NCBI RefSeq assembly: GCF_009729075.1
Contig: NZ_VTGY01000033.1
Location: forward strand, 124,001-188,000
DNA from: Mycolicibacterium sp. CBMA 226
Lineage (GTDB): Bacteria; Actinomycetota; Actinomycetes; Mycobacteriales; Mycobacteriaceae
Direction: 5' to 3'
DNA: 64,000 nt
Shown here: positions 9,301-17,183 of the stretch, piece by piece
Layout of the letters: every line of letters begins with the position of its first letter
How positions within the stretch are numbered: position 1 is the first letter of the stretch
Notes under the pieces: generated by a model
Seen by the model: the letters and a program-made list of their open reading frames with translations, nothing else
Database searches by the model: none
Told to the model about the DNA's origin: nothing
Program-made: the position numbers and the translations under genes

Positions 9301-10185
9301 GGCATCACGCAGCCCGGTCGCCGCGTCCCCGACGACGGACTGGTCGCCGTGTTGTCCGCCACGCCGCACAAGGCCAAGGCCGGCTCGTCATGGCTGGGCA
9401 GCCCGCCGATCCGGTTGCGCCGCCAGCCGACCGAAGCGGATGCGCTGCGTACCTTCCACCCGTCGCTGCGTCTGAAGCTGATGCGGTCGACGGTCGAGAC
9501 GCTCCGCATCGTCCCGGTGATGGTGACATTCGGCATCGGTGTGGCGGTCCTCGGCGTCCTGCAGGCCCTGGCCGGCGAGTTCGGCTGGGTGTGGGCGTCT
9601 TTGGGCGCCGGCCTGGTGCTGCTGAACGCGGGTGCCATCGCCGGTGCCATCGCCGTCGTCGCGAAATGGTTGATGGTCGGGCGCATTCGGGCCGTCGAGC
9701 ATCCGCTGTGGTCGCCGTTCGTGTGGCGCAACGAGGTGTCCGACACCTTCGTCGAGACCGTCGCCGGCCCATGGTTCGCGCGCGCGGCCAGCGGCACCCC
9801 GGTGATGAACCTGTGGCTGCGGGCCCTCGGCGCGGCGATCGGCCGCGGCGTGTGGTGCGAAACCTATTGGCTGCCCGAGGCCGACCTGGTGACGCTGGGC
9901 CGGGGCGCGACGGTGAACCGGGGCTGCGTGGTGCAGACGCACCTCTTCCATGACCGCATCATGCAGCTGGACACCGTGGTGCTGGAGGACGGCGCGACGC
10001 TCGGTACGCACTGCGTCGCACTGCCCGCGGCCAGCATCGGCGCGGGTGCGACGGTCGGCCCGGCGTCACTGGTGATGCGCGGCGACGCGGTGCCGGCCTC
10101 GACCCGCTGGCAGGGCAATCCGATCGCCGCGTGGGTCGGCAAGAAGCGCAAGTCCGGCAACCGACAGAAGGCGCAGGCCGCGTGA
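6301..10185 (+). CDS. Pls/PosA-type nonribosomal peptide synthetase (A-T-membrane-hexapeptide-repeat protein)
   Basis: A 1294-residue single-module synthetase. The adenylation domain (about 20-480) has IIFTSGSTGTPKGV, YGPTEAT, YRSGDL and the A10 motif PTRTSGKVDRNAL; the carrier domain (about 515-570) has FFALGGGSLS with the phosphopantetheine Ser. The rest alternates transmembrane helices with three hexapeptide (left-handed beta-helix) acyltransferase-like domains, the layout of epsilon-poly-lysine synthetase Pls. My manual reading of the ten selectivity positions gives D-A-E-S-I-G-T-V-V-K, close to known lysine codes. It probably polymerises a cationic amino acid at the membrane. The GTG at 6301 has no clear ribosome site and may be leaderless. 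The M1 peptidase overlaps its end. Confidence 0.9.
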   Translation: MHQEIPPQYVRSANAPQARTLIDILYATADQYPDAPAIDDGTVQLTYAELIADVEESVAWLAARGIGRGDRIGIRMPSGSYALYVSILATLATGAAYVPVDADDPEERAALVFGEAGVVGIITEEGLVRGPGSTRGWQAGSPLTRDDAWIIFTSGSTGTPKGVAVTHRNAAAFVDAEAEIFLKDNPLGPGDRVLAGLSVAFDASCEEMWLAWRYGACLVPAPRSLVRSGMDLGPWLVSRDITVVSTVPTLASLWPAEALEAVRLLIFGGEACPPELAERLAVEGREVWNTYGPTEATVVACLAPLGGGPVSIGLPLPGWDLAVVDKDGLQVGYGDVGELVIGGVGLARYLDPEKDAEKYAPMETLGWGRAYRSGDLVRLEADGLYFQGRADDQVKVGGRRIELGEVDAALVNLPGVSGGAAAVRKTATGTPLLVGYIASADPEFDIIKARKELAQSLPAALVPRLVLVDELPTRTSGKVDRNALPWPVDSAGDDSPDLDGTMGWLAGLWRDVLASPVDGPGADFFALGGGSLSAAQLVSLLREKYPQVTVADLYDHPRLGSLAGYLDELDPPPVVETRSVTPVPLTTQLIQTLVAIPLATLAGMQWVVWLALLNNVAAALHLLPWATTVNWWWILVGFLVFVTPIGRMGIAVFCARGLLSGLEPGTYKRGGSEHLRVWLAERLGEASGAENQAGAPWLVYYARALGNKVGDGVDLHSAPPVTGMLTLGDRCSVEPEVDLTGHWIDGDLFHVGPISIGNDATIGARTTLLPGAVVGKNADVAPGSGVIGKVKAGQYWKGSPAIKSGKAHHPWPDERPGRAPIWVAMYGLTSVLLGGLPILALAAGLAVLILPVRHTHSLPEAILPVTLWTPVAAVVAMAVYAVLTVIGVRLLALGLTEGYHPVRSRVGWQLWATERLMDAARNYLFPIYASLLTPWWLRILGAKVGKDTEISTALLTPKFTEVLDGAFLADDTMVASYELGGGWIHVAKATVGRRAFLGNSGITQPGRRVPDDGLVAVLSATPHKAKAGSSWLGSPPIRLRRQPTEADALRTFHPSLRLKLMRSTVETLRIVPVMVTFGIGVAVLGVLQALAGEFGWVWASLGAGLVLLNAGAIAGAIAVVAKWLMVGRIRAVEHPLWSPFVWRNEVSDTFVETVAGPWFARAASGTPVMNLWLRALGAAIGRGVWCETYWLPEADLVTLGRGATVNRGCVVQTHLFHDRIMQLDTVVLEDGATLGTHCVALPAASIGAGATVGPASLVMRGDAVPASTRWQGNPIAAWVGKKRKSGNRQKAQAA

Positions 10186-11516
10186 CCCGGACGAACAAGA
10201 AGGACCGCAAAGACGTTGCGCCGGTGATCGATCCGTACCTGCCCAACAACGGCAATTTCGGCTACCGGGTGTCCCGCTACGAGCTGAACCTCGAATACCG
10301 GGTGGACAGCAACCGGCTGACCGGCAGCGCCACCATCACCGCGGTGACCCTGGCATCGCTCAGCTGGTTCACCCTGGACCTGTCCGACGCCCTGTCGGTG
10401 GCCAAGGTCGAGGTCAACGGCCGGCGTCCGGCCAAATACCGCACCGTCAACGGCAAGCTGCACATCACGCTGCCCTCGGCACTGCCCGCCGGGGCCGCCA
10501 TGACCGTGACGGTGCGCTACGGCGGTAACCCGCGCCCGATCAAATCGATGTGGGGCACAGTCGGTTTCGAGGAGCTGACGGAGGGCGCCCTGGTTGCCGG
10601 CCAGCCGAACGGCGCGGCGTCGTGGTTCCCGTGTGACGATCACCCGAGCAGCAAGGCCAGCTACCGCATCACGGTCAGCACCGACACCCCGTACCGGGTG
10701 GTCGCCAACGGCGAGCTGGTGAGCCGCAAAACCCGTGCGGCACAGACCACCTGGGTGTACGAACTCGCCGAACCGACGTCCACGTACCTGATCACCCTGC
10801 AGATCGGCCGGTACGAGGCGGTGCGGCTGGCCAAGTCGCCCGTCCCGATGGCCGCGGCACTCCCACAGCGACTGATCCGGAACTTCGAATACGACTTCGG
10901 CCGCCAGCCCCGCATGATGCAGCTGTTCACCCGGCTGTTCGGCCCGTATCCGTTGTCGAGCGGCTACACCGTCGTTGTCACCGACGACGAGCTGGAAATT
11001 CCCCTTGAGGCGCAAGGCATCTCGATCTTCGGCGCCAACCACTGCGACGGCCGCCGCAGCGCCGAGCGGCTGATCGCGCACGAGATGGCCCACCAGTGGT
11101 TCGGCAACTCGGTGACGGTCCGACGGTGGCGCGACATTTGGCTTCACGAAGGATTTGCCTGTTACGCCGAATGGCTCTGGGCCGAAGAGTCGGGCTGGCG
11201 CACCGCCGACGAACTGGCCGCCCACAACCTGCAGAAGCTACGTGGCCTGCGCCAGAACCTGATCCTGGCCGATCCGGGACCCGAGGACATGTTCGACGAC
11301 CGGGTCTACAAGCGCGGCGCCCTGACCCTACATGCCCTGCGCCGCACCATCGGCGACACCAATTTCTTTGCGCTGCTGCGTGATTGGACCACCCGCCACC
11401 GGCACTCGACTGCGGTGACCGACGACTTCACCGGCCTGGCCGCGAACTACACCGAGCAGTCCCTGCGCCCGCTGTGGACCGCGTGGCTCTACACAGCGGA
11501 GCTGCCGGCGCTGTGA
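10182..11516 (+). CDS. M1 family zinc metallopeptidase (short form)
   Basis: The start is the GTG at 10182, which overlaps the synthetase stop (GTGA); this gives 444 residues. The gluzincin site is complete: H300-E301-M-A-H304 followed by E323 in WLHEGFACYAEW. Length matches only the N-terminal beta domain plus catalytic domain, about half of full PepN-type aminopeptidases. The substrate-anchoring GxMEN motif is not obvious; the equivalent region reads PLEAQG. Being coupled to the Pls-like gene, it may trim or remodel an amino-acid polymer or peptide, which is inference. Confidence 0.88.
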   Translation: MTRTNKKDRKDVAPVIDPYLPNNGNFGYRVSRYELNLEYRVDSNRLTGSATITAVTLASLSWFTLDLSDALSVAKVEVNGRRPAKYRTVNGKLHITLPSALPAGAAMTVTVRYGGNPRPIKSMWGTVGFEELTEGALVAGQPNGAASWFPCDDHPSSKASYRITVSTDTPYRVVANGELVSRKTRAAQTTWVYELAEPTSTYLITLQIGRYEAVRLAKSPVPMAAALPQRLIRNFEYDFGRQPRMMQLFTRLFGPYPLSSGYTVVVTDDELEIPLEAQGISIFGANHCDGRRSAERLIAHEMAHQWFGNSVTVRRWRDIWLHEGFACYAEWLWAEESGWRTADELAAHNLQKLRGLRQNLILADPGPEDMFDDRVYKRGALTLHALRRTIGDTNFFALLRDWTTRHRHSTAVTDDFTGLAANYTEQSLRPLWTAWLYTAELPAL

Positions 11517-12730
11517 ACCCCCGTGGCGTCGTCAGAGTCGGAGTCGCGACGGTACTGAGCGCACTGTGCGGCTACGCGATCCTGTACCTGGCCGCACGCG
11601 ACCTGGCCCCGGCAGGGTTCTCGGTGTTCAGCGTCTTCTGGGGCGCATTCGGGTTGTTCACCGGCGCCGCCAACGGGCTCCTGCAGGAAGCCACCCGCGA
11701 AGTCCGCGTCGCCCGCCAGGCCGGTCCACGCGCCACAGATGCCGGCCCACACCTGCAGCCCCTCCGGGTGGCCGCGCTGGTGGCTGTCGCCGCGGGACTG
11801 CTCATCGCCGGCACCGCCCCGCTGTGGGCCGGCCACGTGTTCGTCGAATCCACTCCGCTGAGCGTGACGCTGCTGAGCGTCGGCCTCGCCGGCTTCTGCC
11901 TGCACGCCACCCTCCTCGGTGTGCTGGCCGGAGCCGACGGCTGGACCCAGTACGGCACGCTGATGGTCACCGATGCGGGCATCCGGGTCGCCGTCGCGGT
12001 CGCCGCGTTCGTCCTGGGCTGGGGTCTCGACGGCTACCTCTGGGCCACCGTCGCCGGCTCGATGTCGTGGCTCATCGTGCTGCTGGCCTCGCGCGTCGCC
12101 CGGTCCGCGGCCGCCATCCACACGCCGGGAACACCTCGGACCTTCCTGACCGGATCGGCGCATTCGATCGCCGCCGCCGGCGCCAGCGCCATCCTGGTGA
12201 TGGGTTTCCCGGTGCTGCTGCAGGCCACGTCCCGGGACCTGGGCGCCACCGGCGGCGTCATCATCCTCGCCGTGACGCTGACCCGGGCCCCGCTGCTGGT
12301 GCCGCTGACCGCGATGCAGGGCAATCTGATCGCGCACTTCGTCGACAACCGGAGGCTGCGCGCCCTGCTCACCCCGGCGCTCGTGCTCGCCGGACTCGGT
12401 GTGCTCGCGGTCGTGGCGGCCGGACTCCTCGGACCGTGGCTGCTGCGGACCCTGTTCGGGCCCGAGTACGCCGCGAGCGGCGCGCTGCTGGCCTGGCTGA
12501 CGGCCGGCGCCGTCGCCATCGCCTTCCTGACCCTGACCGGGGCCGCGACGGTTGCCGCCGCGCTGCACCGGGCCTACGCGGTGGGCTGGGTGAGTGCCAC
12601 GGTCGCCGCGGCACTGTTGTTGCTGCTGCCGCTGGACCTCCAGACCCGCACCATCGTGGCGCTGATGTGCGGACCGCTGGTCGGAATCGTCGTCCATCTG
12701 GCCGCGCTGGGCGCGATCAGACGCCGCTGA
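11513..12730 (+). CDS. polysaccharide/lipid-linked flippase-like membrane protein (Rv3630-like)
   Basis: The GTG at 11513 overlaps the M1 peptidase stop and gives 405 residues of almost continuous hydrophobic helices (about 12), such as VATVLSALCGYAILYLAA and a late ALLLLLPLDL. This is the profile of MVF/Wzx-type flippases. Position immediately before the GT2/DUF2304 pair matches Rv3630 of M. tuberculosis. It may move a polyprenyl-phosphate sugar made by the next two genes across the membrane; this role is inferred from context. Confidence 0.8.
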   Translation: MNPRGVVRVGVATVLSALCGYAILYLAARDLAPAGFSVFSVFWGAFGLFTGAANGLLQEATREVRVARQAGPRATDAGPHLQPLRVAALVAVAAGLLIAGTAPLWAGHVFVESTPLSVTLLSVGLAGFCLHATLLGVLAGADGWTQYGTLMVTDAGIRVAVAVAAFVLGWGLDGYLWATVAGSMSWLIVLLASRVARSAAAIHTPGTPRTFLTGSAHSIAAAGASAILVMGFPVLLQATSRDLGATGGVIILAVTLTRAPLLVPLTAMQGNLIAHFVDNRRLRALLTPALVLAGLGVLAVVAAGLLGPWLLRTLFGPEYAASGALLAWLTAGAVAIAFLTLTGAATVAAALHRAYAVGWVSATVAAALLLLLPLDLQTRTIVALMCGPLVGIVVHLAALGAIRRR

Positions 12731-12751
12731 GCGTGTAGTTTCGGCAGCAAC

Positions 12752-13444
12752 ATGTCTCTTTATCGTGACGTCTGGATCGTCATCCCCGCGTACAACGAGG
12801 CGAGCGTCATTGCCGACGTTGTTGCCGATGTGCGCGGCGTCTTCCCCAACGTCGTCTGCGTCGACGACGGCGGCCGTGACGACACCGGCGACCGCGCCTT
12901 CGCCGCCGGCGCACACGTGGTGCGTCATCCGGTGAACCTCGGTCAGGGCGCAGCCATCCAGACCGGCGTCGAGTACGCCCGATCACGCCCCGGGGCACAG
13001 TTCTTCGCCACGTTCGACGCGGACGGCCAGCATCAGGTCAAGGACGTCGTGCGAATGCTCGACCGGCTGCAGACCGACGACCTGGACATCGTGATCGGCA
13101 CCCGGTTCGCCGACCAGCCGCCCGACCGCATGCCGATGCTCAAGCGATTACTGCTACCGGTCGTCGCCAAACTCAGCCGGTCCAGCCGCCAGCTGCACCT
13201 GACCGACGCGCACAACGGGCTGCGGGTTTTCAACAAGAAGGTGGCCGACGCGCTGAACCTCACCATGAACGGCATGAGCCACGCCAGCGAGTTCGTGGCC
13301 CTGATCGTGGAGAACCAGTGGCGCGTCGCCGAGCAGCCGGTGCAGATCCTGTACACCGACTACTCGATGTCGAAGGGGCAGCCGCTGGTCAACGGCGTCA
13401 ACATCGTCGTCGACGGACTGCTGCGCGGGAGGTTGCGCCGATGA
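12752..13444 (+). CDS. ppgS: family 2 glycosyltransferase (polyprenyl-phosphate GalNAc transferase, PpgS-like)
   Basis: The 230-residue protein has the GT-A fold motifs VWIVIPAYNEASVI, VCVDDGGRDDT, the DxD-like FATFDADGQHQ and GTRF. Its size and its place before a DUF2304 membrane protein and close to galE1 match Rv3631 (PpgS), which transfers GalNAc to decaprenyl phosphate as donor for the galactosamine substituent of arabinogalactan (family knowledge from memory). The catalytic domain is soluble, so membrane recruitment probably comes from the downstream partner. Confidence 0.85.
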   Translation: MSLYRDVWIVIPAYNEASVIADVVADVRGVFPNVVCVDDGGRDDTGDRAFAAGAHVVRHPVNLGQGAAIQTGVEYARSRPGAQFFATFDADGQHQVKDVVRMLDRLQTDDLDIVIGTRFADQPPDRMPMLKRLLLPVVAKLSRSSRQLHLTDAHNGLRVFNKKVADALNLTMNGMSHASEFVALIVENQWRVAEQPVQILYTDYSMSKGQPLVNGVNIVVDGLLRGRLRR

Positions 13445-13457
13445 TCAGGACCCGCTC

Positions 13458-13811
13458 ATGATCTGGACAAAAGCACTGCTCATCGGCGCGGTCGTCCTGC
13501 TGCTCGCTTATCTGTTCAGCAACCGGCGCAACGCACAGTCGCGGGCCTGGGTGAAGGTCGGCTACGTGTTCTTCGTGCTCGGCGCCATCTACGCCATCCT
13601 GCGGCCCAACGACACGACCGTGGTGGCGCACTGGCTCGGCATCGGCCGCGGCGCCGACCTGCTGCTGTACGCGCTGGTGATCGCGTTCCTGTTCACGACG
13701 ATCAGCGCCTACATGCGGTTCAAGGACCTGGAACTGCGCTACGCCCAGCTGGCGCGGGCAGTGGCGCTGGAGGGCGCGCGGGTGCCGGAAGACGACACCC
13801 GTCAGGTCTGA
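13458..13811 (+). CDS. DUF2304 small membrane protein (partner of PpgS, Rv3632-like)
   Basis: A 117-residue protein with three hydrophobic segments (LLIGAVVLLLAYLFS, GYVFFVLGAIYAIL, LLLYALVIAFLFTTI) and a charged C-terminus, typical of DUF2304. In M. tuberculosis the equivalent Rv3632 is reported to stimulate the neighbouring glycosyltransferase. The gene starts 13 nt after ppgS, consistent with co-expression. Its 3' end overlaps the convergent TetR gene by 10 nt. Confidence 0.82.
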   Translation: MIWTKALLIGAVVLLLAYLFSNRRNAQSRAWVKVGYVFFVLGAIYAILRPNDTTVVAHWLGIGRGADLLLYALVIAFLFTTISAYMRFKDLELRYAQLARAVALEGARVPEDDTRQV

Positions 13812-14392
13812 AGGGTTCCCAGCATCGCGGCCAGCAGCTGGATGCGGCCGTCCTCGAGTTCGGGCTGCGGTAGCACCGCGCGGACCAAGGCGGCGCCGTC
13901 GAAGGTGTTGACCATGACGGCGACGATCAGCATCAGCAGGTCCGGTGGCAACTGGTCCGCGCCGGGCATCTCCTGCGCCGTCTCATAGATGTTGCGGCCG
14001 TATTCGACGAGGGCGCCCTGCAGCGTCGCCCGCAGCTTCTCGTCGGTGCGCGCCGCCACCATGAGCTCGTACATCACCGCGTTGGTGGCGTTGCCGCTGA
14101 TGTCGCGCAGCGCGATCAAGGCCCCTTCCAGAGCCGGGCGGTCCGACGGGATTTCGGCGATCTGCTTGCTGAACTGCTCCAGCTGCCGGCGCATGACCTC
14201 CAGCGCCGTGGCCGCCATGAAATCGCCCATCGTGGCGAAATGTTTGAACAGCGCGCCGTCGGAGACCTGGGCCCGGCGCGCGATCACCGCCGCCGAGGCG
14301 CGGGCGTAGCCGACCTCGACGATGGTCTCGATCGCGGCATCGAGAAGCCGGGCCCGGGTCTCTTCCCGGCGTTGCTGTTGGGTTCTGGCCAT
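13802..14392 (-). CDS. TetR/AcrR family transcriptional regulator
   Basis: The 196-residue protein has a classic TetR N-terminus: RREETRARLLDAAIETIVEV, then the helix-turn-helix ASAAVIARRAQVSDGALFKHF. The remainder is an all-helical ligand-binding domain. It sits directly downstream of the amidohydrolase gene on the same strand with a 1-nt gap, so the two are probably co-transcribed and the regulator may control that enzyme. Ligand unknown. Confidence 0.9.
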   Translation of the reverse strand: MARTQQQRREETRARLLDAAIETIVEVGYARASAAVIARRAQVSDGALFKHFATMGDFMAATALEVMRRQLEQFSKQIAEIPSDRPALEGALIALRDISGNATNAVMYELMVAARTDEKLRATLQGALVEYGRNIYETAQEMPGADQLPPDLLMLIVAVMVNTFDGAALVRAVLPQPELEDGRIQLLAAMLGTLQT

Positions 14393-14393
14393 G

Positions 14394-16178
14394 TCAGACC
14401 GCTTGCGCCACCGGCAGTTTCGCGCCGCGCGCCGGCAGGTAGTGGCCGGACTTCACGGTCTGGCCGTAGCCCTCGACGAACTCGCCGGCGCGGAACACAA
14501 CCTGGCCACCCACACCGGTCGCGACCACGGCGGTGTCGCTGCGGTTGACCATGCGGCTCAGGCCGCCGTAGAACTCGACCGAATTCTCGTGGTACGCCTC
14601 GAGTTCGGCGTTCAGCCCGGCCGGGTCGATCACGACGAAGTCGGCGCGCTCACCCTGACGCAGGGTGCCGGCCTCCAGCCCGAACCAGTCGGCGACCTCA
14701 CCGGTGAGCCGGTGCACGGCGTGCTCGGTGGTCATGAACGAACGCCCGGCCTTGTCGGCGTCGTGCACGCGCCGCAGCAACCGCAACGCGTAGTTGTAAA
14801 ACGCCATGTTCCGAAGGTGCGCACCGGCATCCGAGAAGCCCATGTGGACCGACGGTTCCGTCGCCAGCTTGTCGAGCTGCTTCGGACGGTGGTTGGCCAC
14901 GATGGTCGTCCAGCGGGTGTTGCGTTCCCCGTGCTCGACCAGGACGTCGAGGAAGGCGTCGAGCGGGTGGCTGCCGCGCTCGTCGGCGATCTGGCCAAAG
15001 CTCTTGCCGATCAACGACTTATCGGGGCACTCGACGATGGTCGAGTCGTGGAAGTCACGGTGCCACAGCGTCGGGCCCAGCACCTTCTTGTCGAACGACT
15101 TGCGGAACCGGCGCCGGTACTCCGGGTCGGCCATCAGCTTGTTGCGCTCCAGCTGGTCGCGCAGGTGCAGCGCCGCAGTGCCCGCGCCGAACTCCTCGAA
15201 AACCGGGAGATCGATTCCGTCCGAATACAATTCGAACGGAACCGGCAGGTGCTGGAAGCGGACCTTCGAGTTCAGGACCTTGTTGGCCAGGCGGGTCACC
15301 GGGCCCAAGAGGTACACAGCACCCGGCGACGACTTGGCGTCGGCGGCCACCAGCAGGCTCATCCGTACGCCGCGACGCCGGCCGAACCAGCCACTGCTCT
15401 CGAGGAAGAAGTTCAGCGCCTCTTGCAGTTTGGCGACGTTGGGCGCGCTCTGCAGGATGCGGCCACGCCCCCGCAGCACCTTGATCAGGCGGCGGCGCTC
15501 ACGCCAGGTGGCGAAGGTCGACGGCAGCGCGCGGGACCGGAAGCGGTCCCCGTCGAGCTTGTCGATGGCCGCGTCCATGCCGGACATGCCGAGCATGCCG
15601 GCGTCCAGGGCCGCCTCGAGCCGCGACGCCATGGTCTCGAGCTCGGCATTGGTCGGGGTGACGTTCGGAGTGGTAGCGCGGTCGAGGCCCAGCACCGAGG
15701 TCCGCAGATCGGAATGACCCAGCAGCGAGCTGACGTTGGGGCCGAGCGGCAGCGCCTCGAGCGCCTGCACGTACTCGGCGGGTCCGGACCAGGACCGGTT
15801 CTGCTCGAGCGCGCCGACGACGAACTTGCGCGGCACCGCCTCGACGCGGCTGAAGAGGTCGGCGGCGTCGTCGTTCTCGGCGTAGACCGTCGACAGCGAG
15901 CACATACCCAGCAGCACCGTCGTCACGCCGTGCCGGACGGACTCGCGCAGGCCCGGATCGAGCAGCACCTCGGCGTCGTAGTGGGTGTGGACATCGATGA
16001 AGCCCGGTGTCACCCACTTGCCCTTGGCATCGATGACGTCGGGGCAGCCCGTCTCATCGAGCGGCTGTGCCGACACCGTCGCGACGACGCCGTCGCGGAT
16101 ACCCAGATTGCGCAGTTGCGGCGTGCGGCCGGTGCCGTCGAACCACAGGCCGTCCTTCACGATCACGTCGTAGGTCAT
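14394..16178 (-). CDS. amidohydrolase, N-acyl-D-amino-acid deacylase (D-aminoacylase) type
   Basis: The 594-residue enzyme shows the amidohydrolase-superfamily layout: an N-terminal beta-sandwich strand (MTYDVIVKDGLWFDGTG), the metal-binding HxH in PGFIDVHTHYDAEV, a TIM-barrel core, the late metal Asp region MGFSDAGAHLRNM and a C-terminal ERADFVVIDP strand. Family members hydrolyse N-acyl-D-amino acids or related cyclic amides; substrate specificity is not readable. It is transcribed with the TetR gene downstream. A promoter must lie in the AT-rich 57-bp gap to galE. Confidence 0.88.
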   Translation of the reverse strand: MTYDVIVKDGLWFDGTGRTPQLRNLGIRDGVVATVSAQPLDETGCPDVIDAKGKWVTPGFIDVHTHYDAEVLLDPGLRESVRHGVTTVLLGMCSLSTVYAENDDAADLFSRVEAVPRKFVVGALEQNRSWSGPAEYVQALEALPLGPNVSSLLGHSDLRTSVLGLDRATTPNVTPTNAELETMASRLEAALDAGMLGMSGMDAAIDKLDGDRFRSRALPSTFATWRERRRLIKVLRGRGRILQSAPNVAKLQEALNFFLESSGWFGRRRGVRMSLLVAADAKSSPGAVYLLGPVTRLANKVLNSKVRFQHLPVPFELYSDGIDLPVFEEFGAGTAALHLRDQLERNKLMADPEYRRRFRKSFDKKVLGPTLWHRDFHDSTIVECPDKSLIGKSFGQIADERGSHPLDAFLDVLVEHGERNTRWTTIVANHRPKQLDKLATEPSVHMGFSDAGAHLRNMAFYNYALRLLRRVHDADKAGRSFMTTEHAVHRLTGEVADWFGLEAGTLRQGERADFVVIDPAGLNAELEAYHENSVEFYGGLSRMVNRSDTAVVATGVGGQVVFRAGEFVEGYGQTVKSGHYLPARGAKLPVAQAV

Positions 16179-16235
16179 GACGTGAGACTAGGACAGAAAG
16201 TAAGTGCTTACAATCTTTTTCTATATATTCGCAGG

Positions 16236-17168
16236 TCAGGCGCGGAAGAAGTCCACCGTCCGAGCAACCCCATCCGCCAGCGCCACCTTGGGGCTCCAGC
16301 CCAGCACCTGCTGCGCACGGCCGAAGTCAAGTTGCGAACGGCGCAGGTCACCGAGGCGCGGCGGGTGGAACTCCGGAGCGTCCGGCACGCCGACGGCCGC
16401 AGCGATCGCGGTGTGCAGCTGCGCCACCGACGTCTCCACCCCGGTGCCGACGTTGAACCGCTGCCCCCCGCCCGCCTCCCCGCCGGCGCGAACGAAGGCG
16501 TCGACCACGTCGTCGACGAAGACGTAGTCACGCGTGTCGGTGCCGTCACCGAAAATCTTGGTGGGCCGGCCGGCCAGGAGGGCCTGGCTGAAGATCGCGA
16601 CCACACCGGCTTCACCGTGCGGGTCCTGGCGCGGGCCGTAGACGTTGGCCGGCGCGATGTGCGAGCAGTCCAGCCCGTACAGGTTGCGGAACATGTTGAG
16701 GTAGACCTCGCCGCATACCTTGCTGGCGGCGTACGGGGACGACGGATCCACCGGCATGTCCTCATTGGTGGGGTAGCCCGGCGGGACGCCGTAGATGGAG
16801 CCACCCGATGAGGTGTGCACGACCTTGCGGACCCCGTTGCCGCGGGCCGCCTCCGCGAGCCGCACCGTGCCGACGACGTTGACCCCGGCGTCGAACGGCG
16901 CGTCGGTCACCGAGCGTGCGACGGAGATCTGCGCAGCCAGATGGAAGATCACCTCCGGCTGCTCTTCGGCCACGATGGCGTGCAGATCAGCGTCGACGAT
17001 GTCGGCTTTGACGAACTCGAACCGCTTGTTCTGCTCGGCTTGGGCGAGGTTGTCGACCTTGCCGCTACTCAGGTCGTCGAGCCCGACGACGTCGTGTCCT
17101 TCGGACAGGAGCCGGTCGACGAGCGTCGACCCGATGAACCCGGCAGCACCAGTGACAAGTGTTCGCAC
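16236..17168 (-). CDS. galE1: UDP-glucose 4-epimerase family protein (GalE1-like)
   Basis: The 310-residue extended SDR has the Rossmann motif TGAAGFIGSTL, the active-site SSGG...SPYAASK pair (Tyr-x3-Lys), NVYGPRQDP and a C-terminal sugar-binding domain. Gene order (ppgS, DUF2304, galE1, Rv3635-like) matches Rv3634c, a UDP-glucose/UDP-galactose 4-epimerase needed for galactan precursor supply. It is divergent from the membrane protein gene beginning about 15 bp upstream, so promoters must overlap or lie inside coding sequence. Confidence 0.88.
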   Translation of the reverse strand: MRTLVTGAAGFIGSTLVDRLLSEGHDVVGLDDLSSGKVDNLAQAEQNKRFEFVKADIVDADLHAIVAEEQPEVIFHLAAQISVARSVTDAPFDAGVNVVGTVRLAEAARGNGVRKVVHTSSGGSIYGVPPGYPTNEDMPVDPSSPYAASKVCGEVYLNMFRNLYGLDCSHIAPANVYGPRQDPHGEAGVVAIFSQALLAGRPTKIFGDGTDTRDYVFVDDVVDAFVRAGGEAGGGQRFNVGTGVETSVAQLHTAIAAAVGVPDAPEFHPPRLGDLRRSQLDFGRAQQVLGWSPKVALADGVARTVDFFRA

Positions 17169-17183
17169 GGCGCAACCATACCG

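Noticed and set aside
14322..16811. An 829-codon plus-strand frame over the amidohydrolase and galE genes
   Set aside because: It is antisense to two genes with clear catalytic motifs and has the Arg/Gly/Val-rich composition of a high-GC shadow frame.
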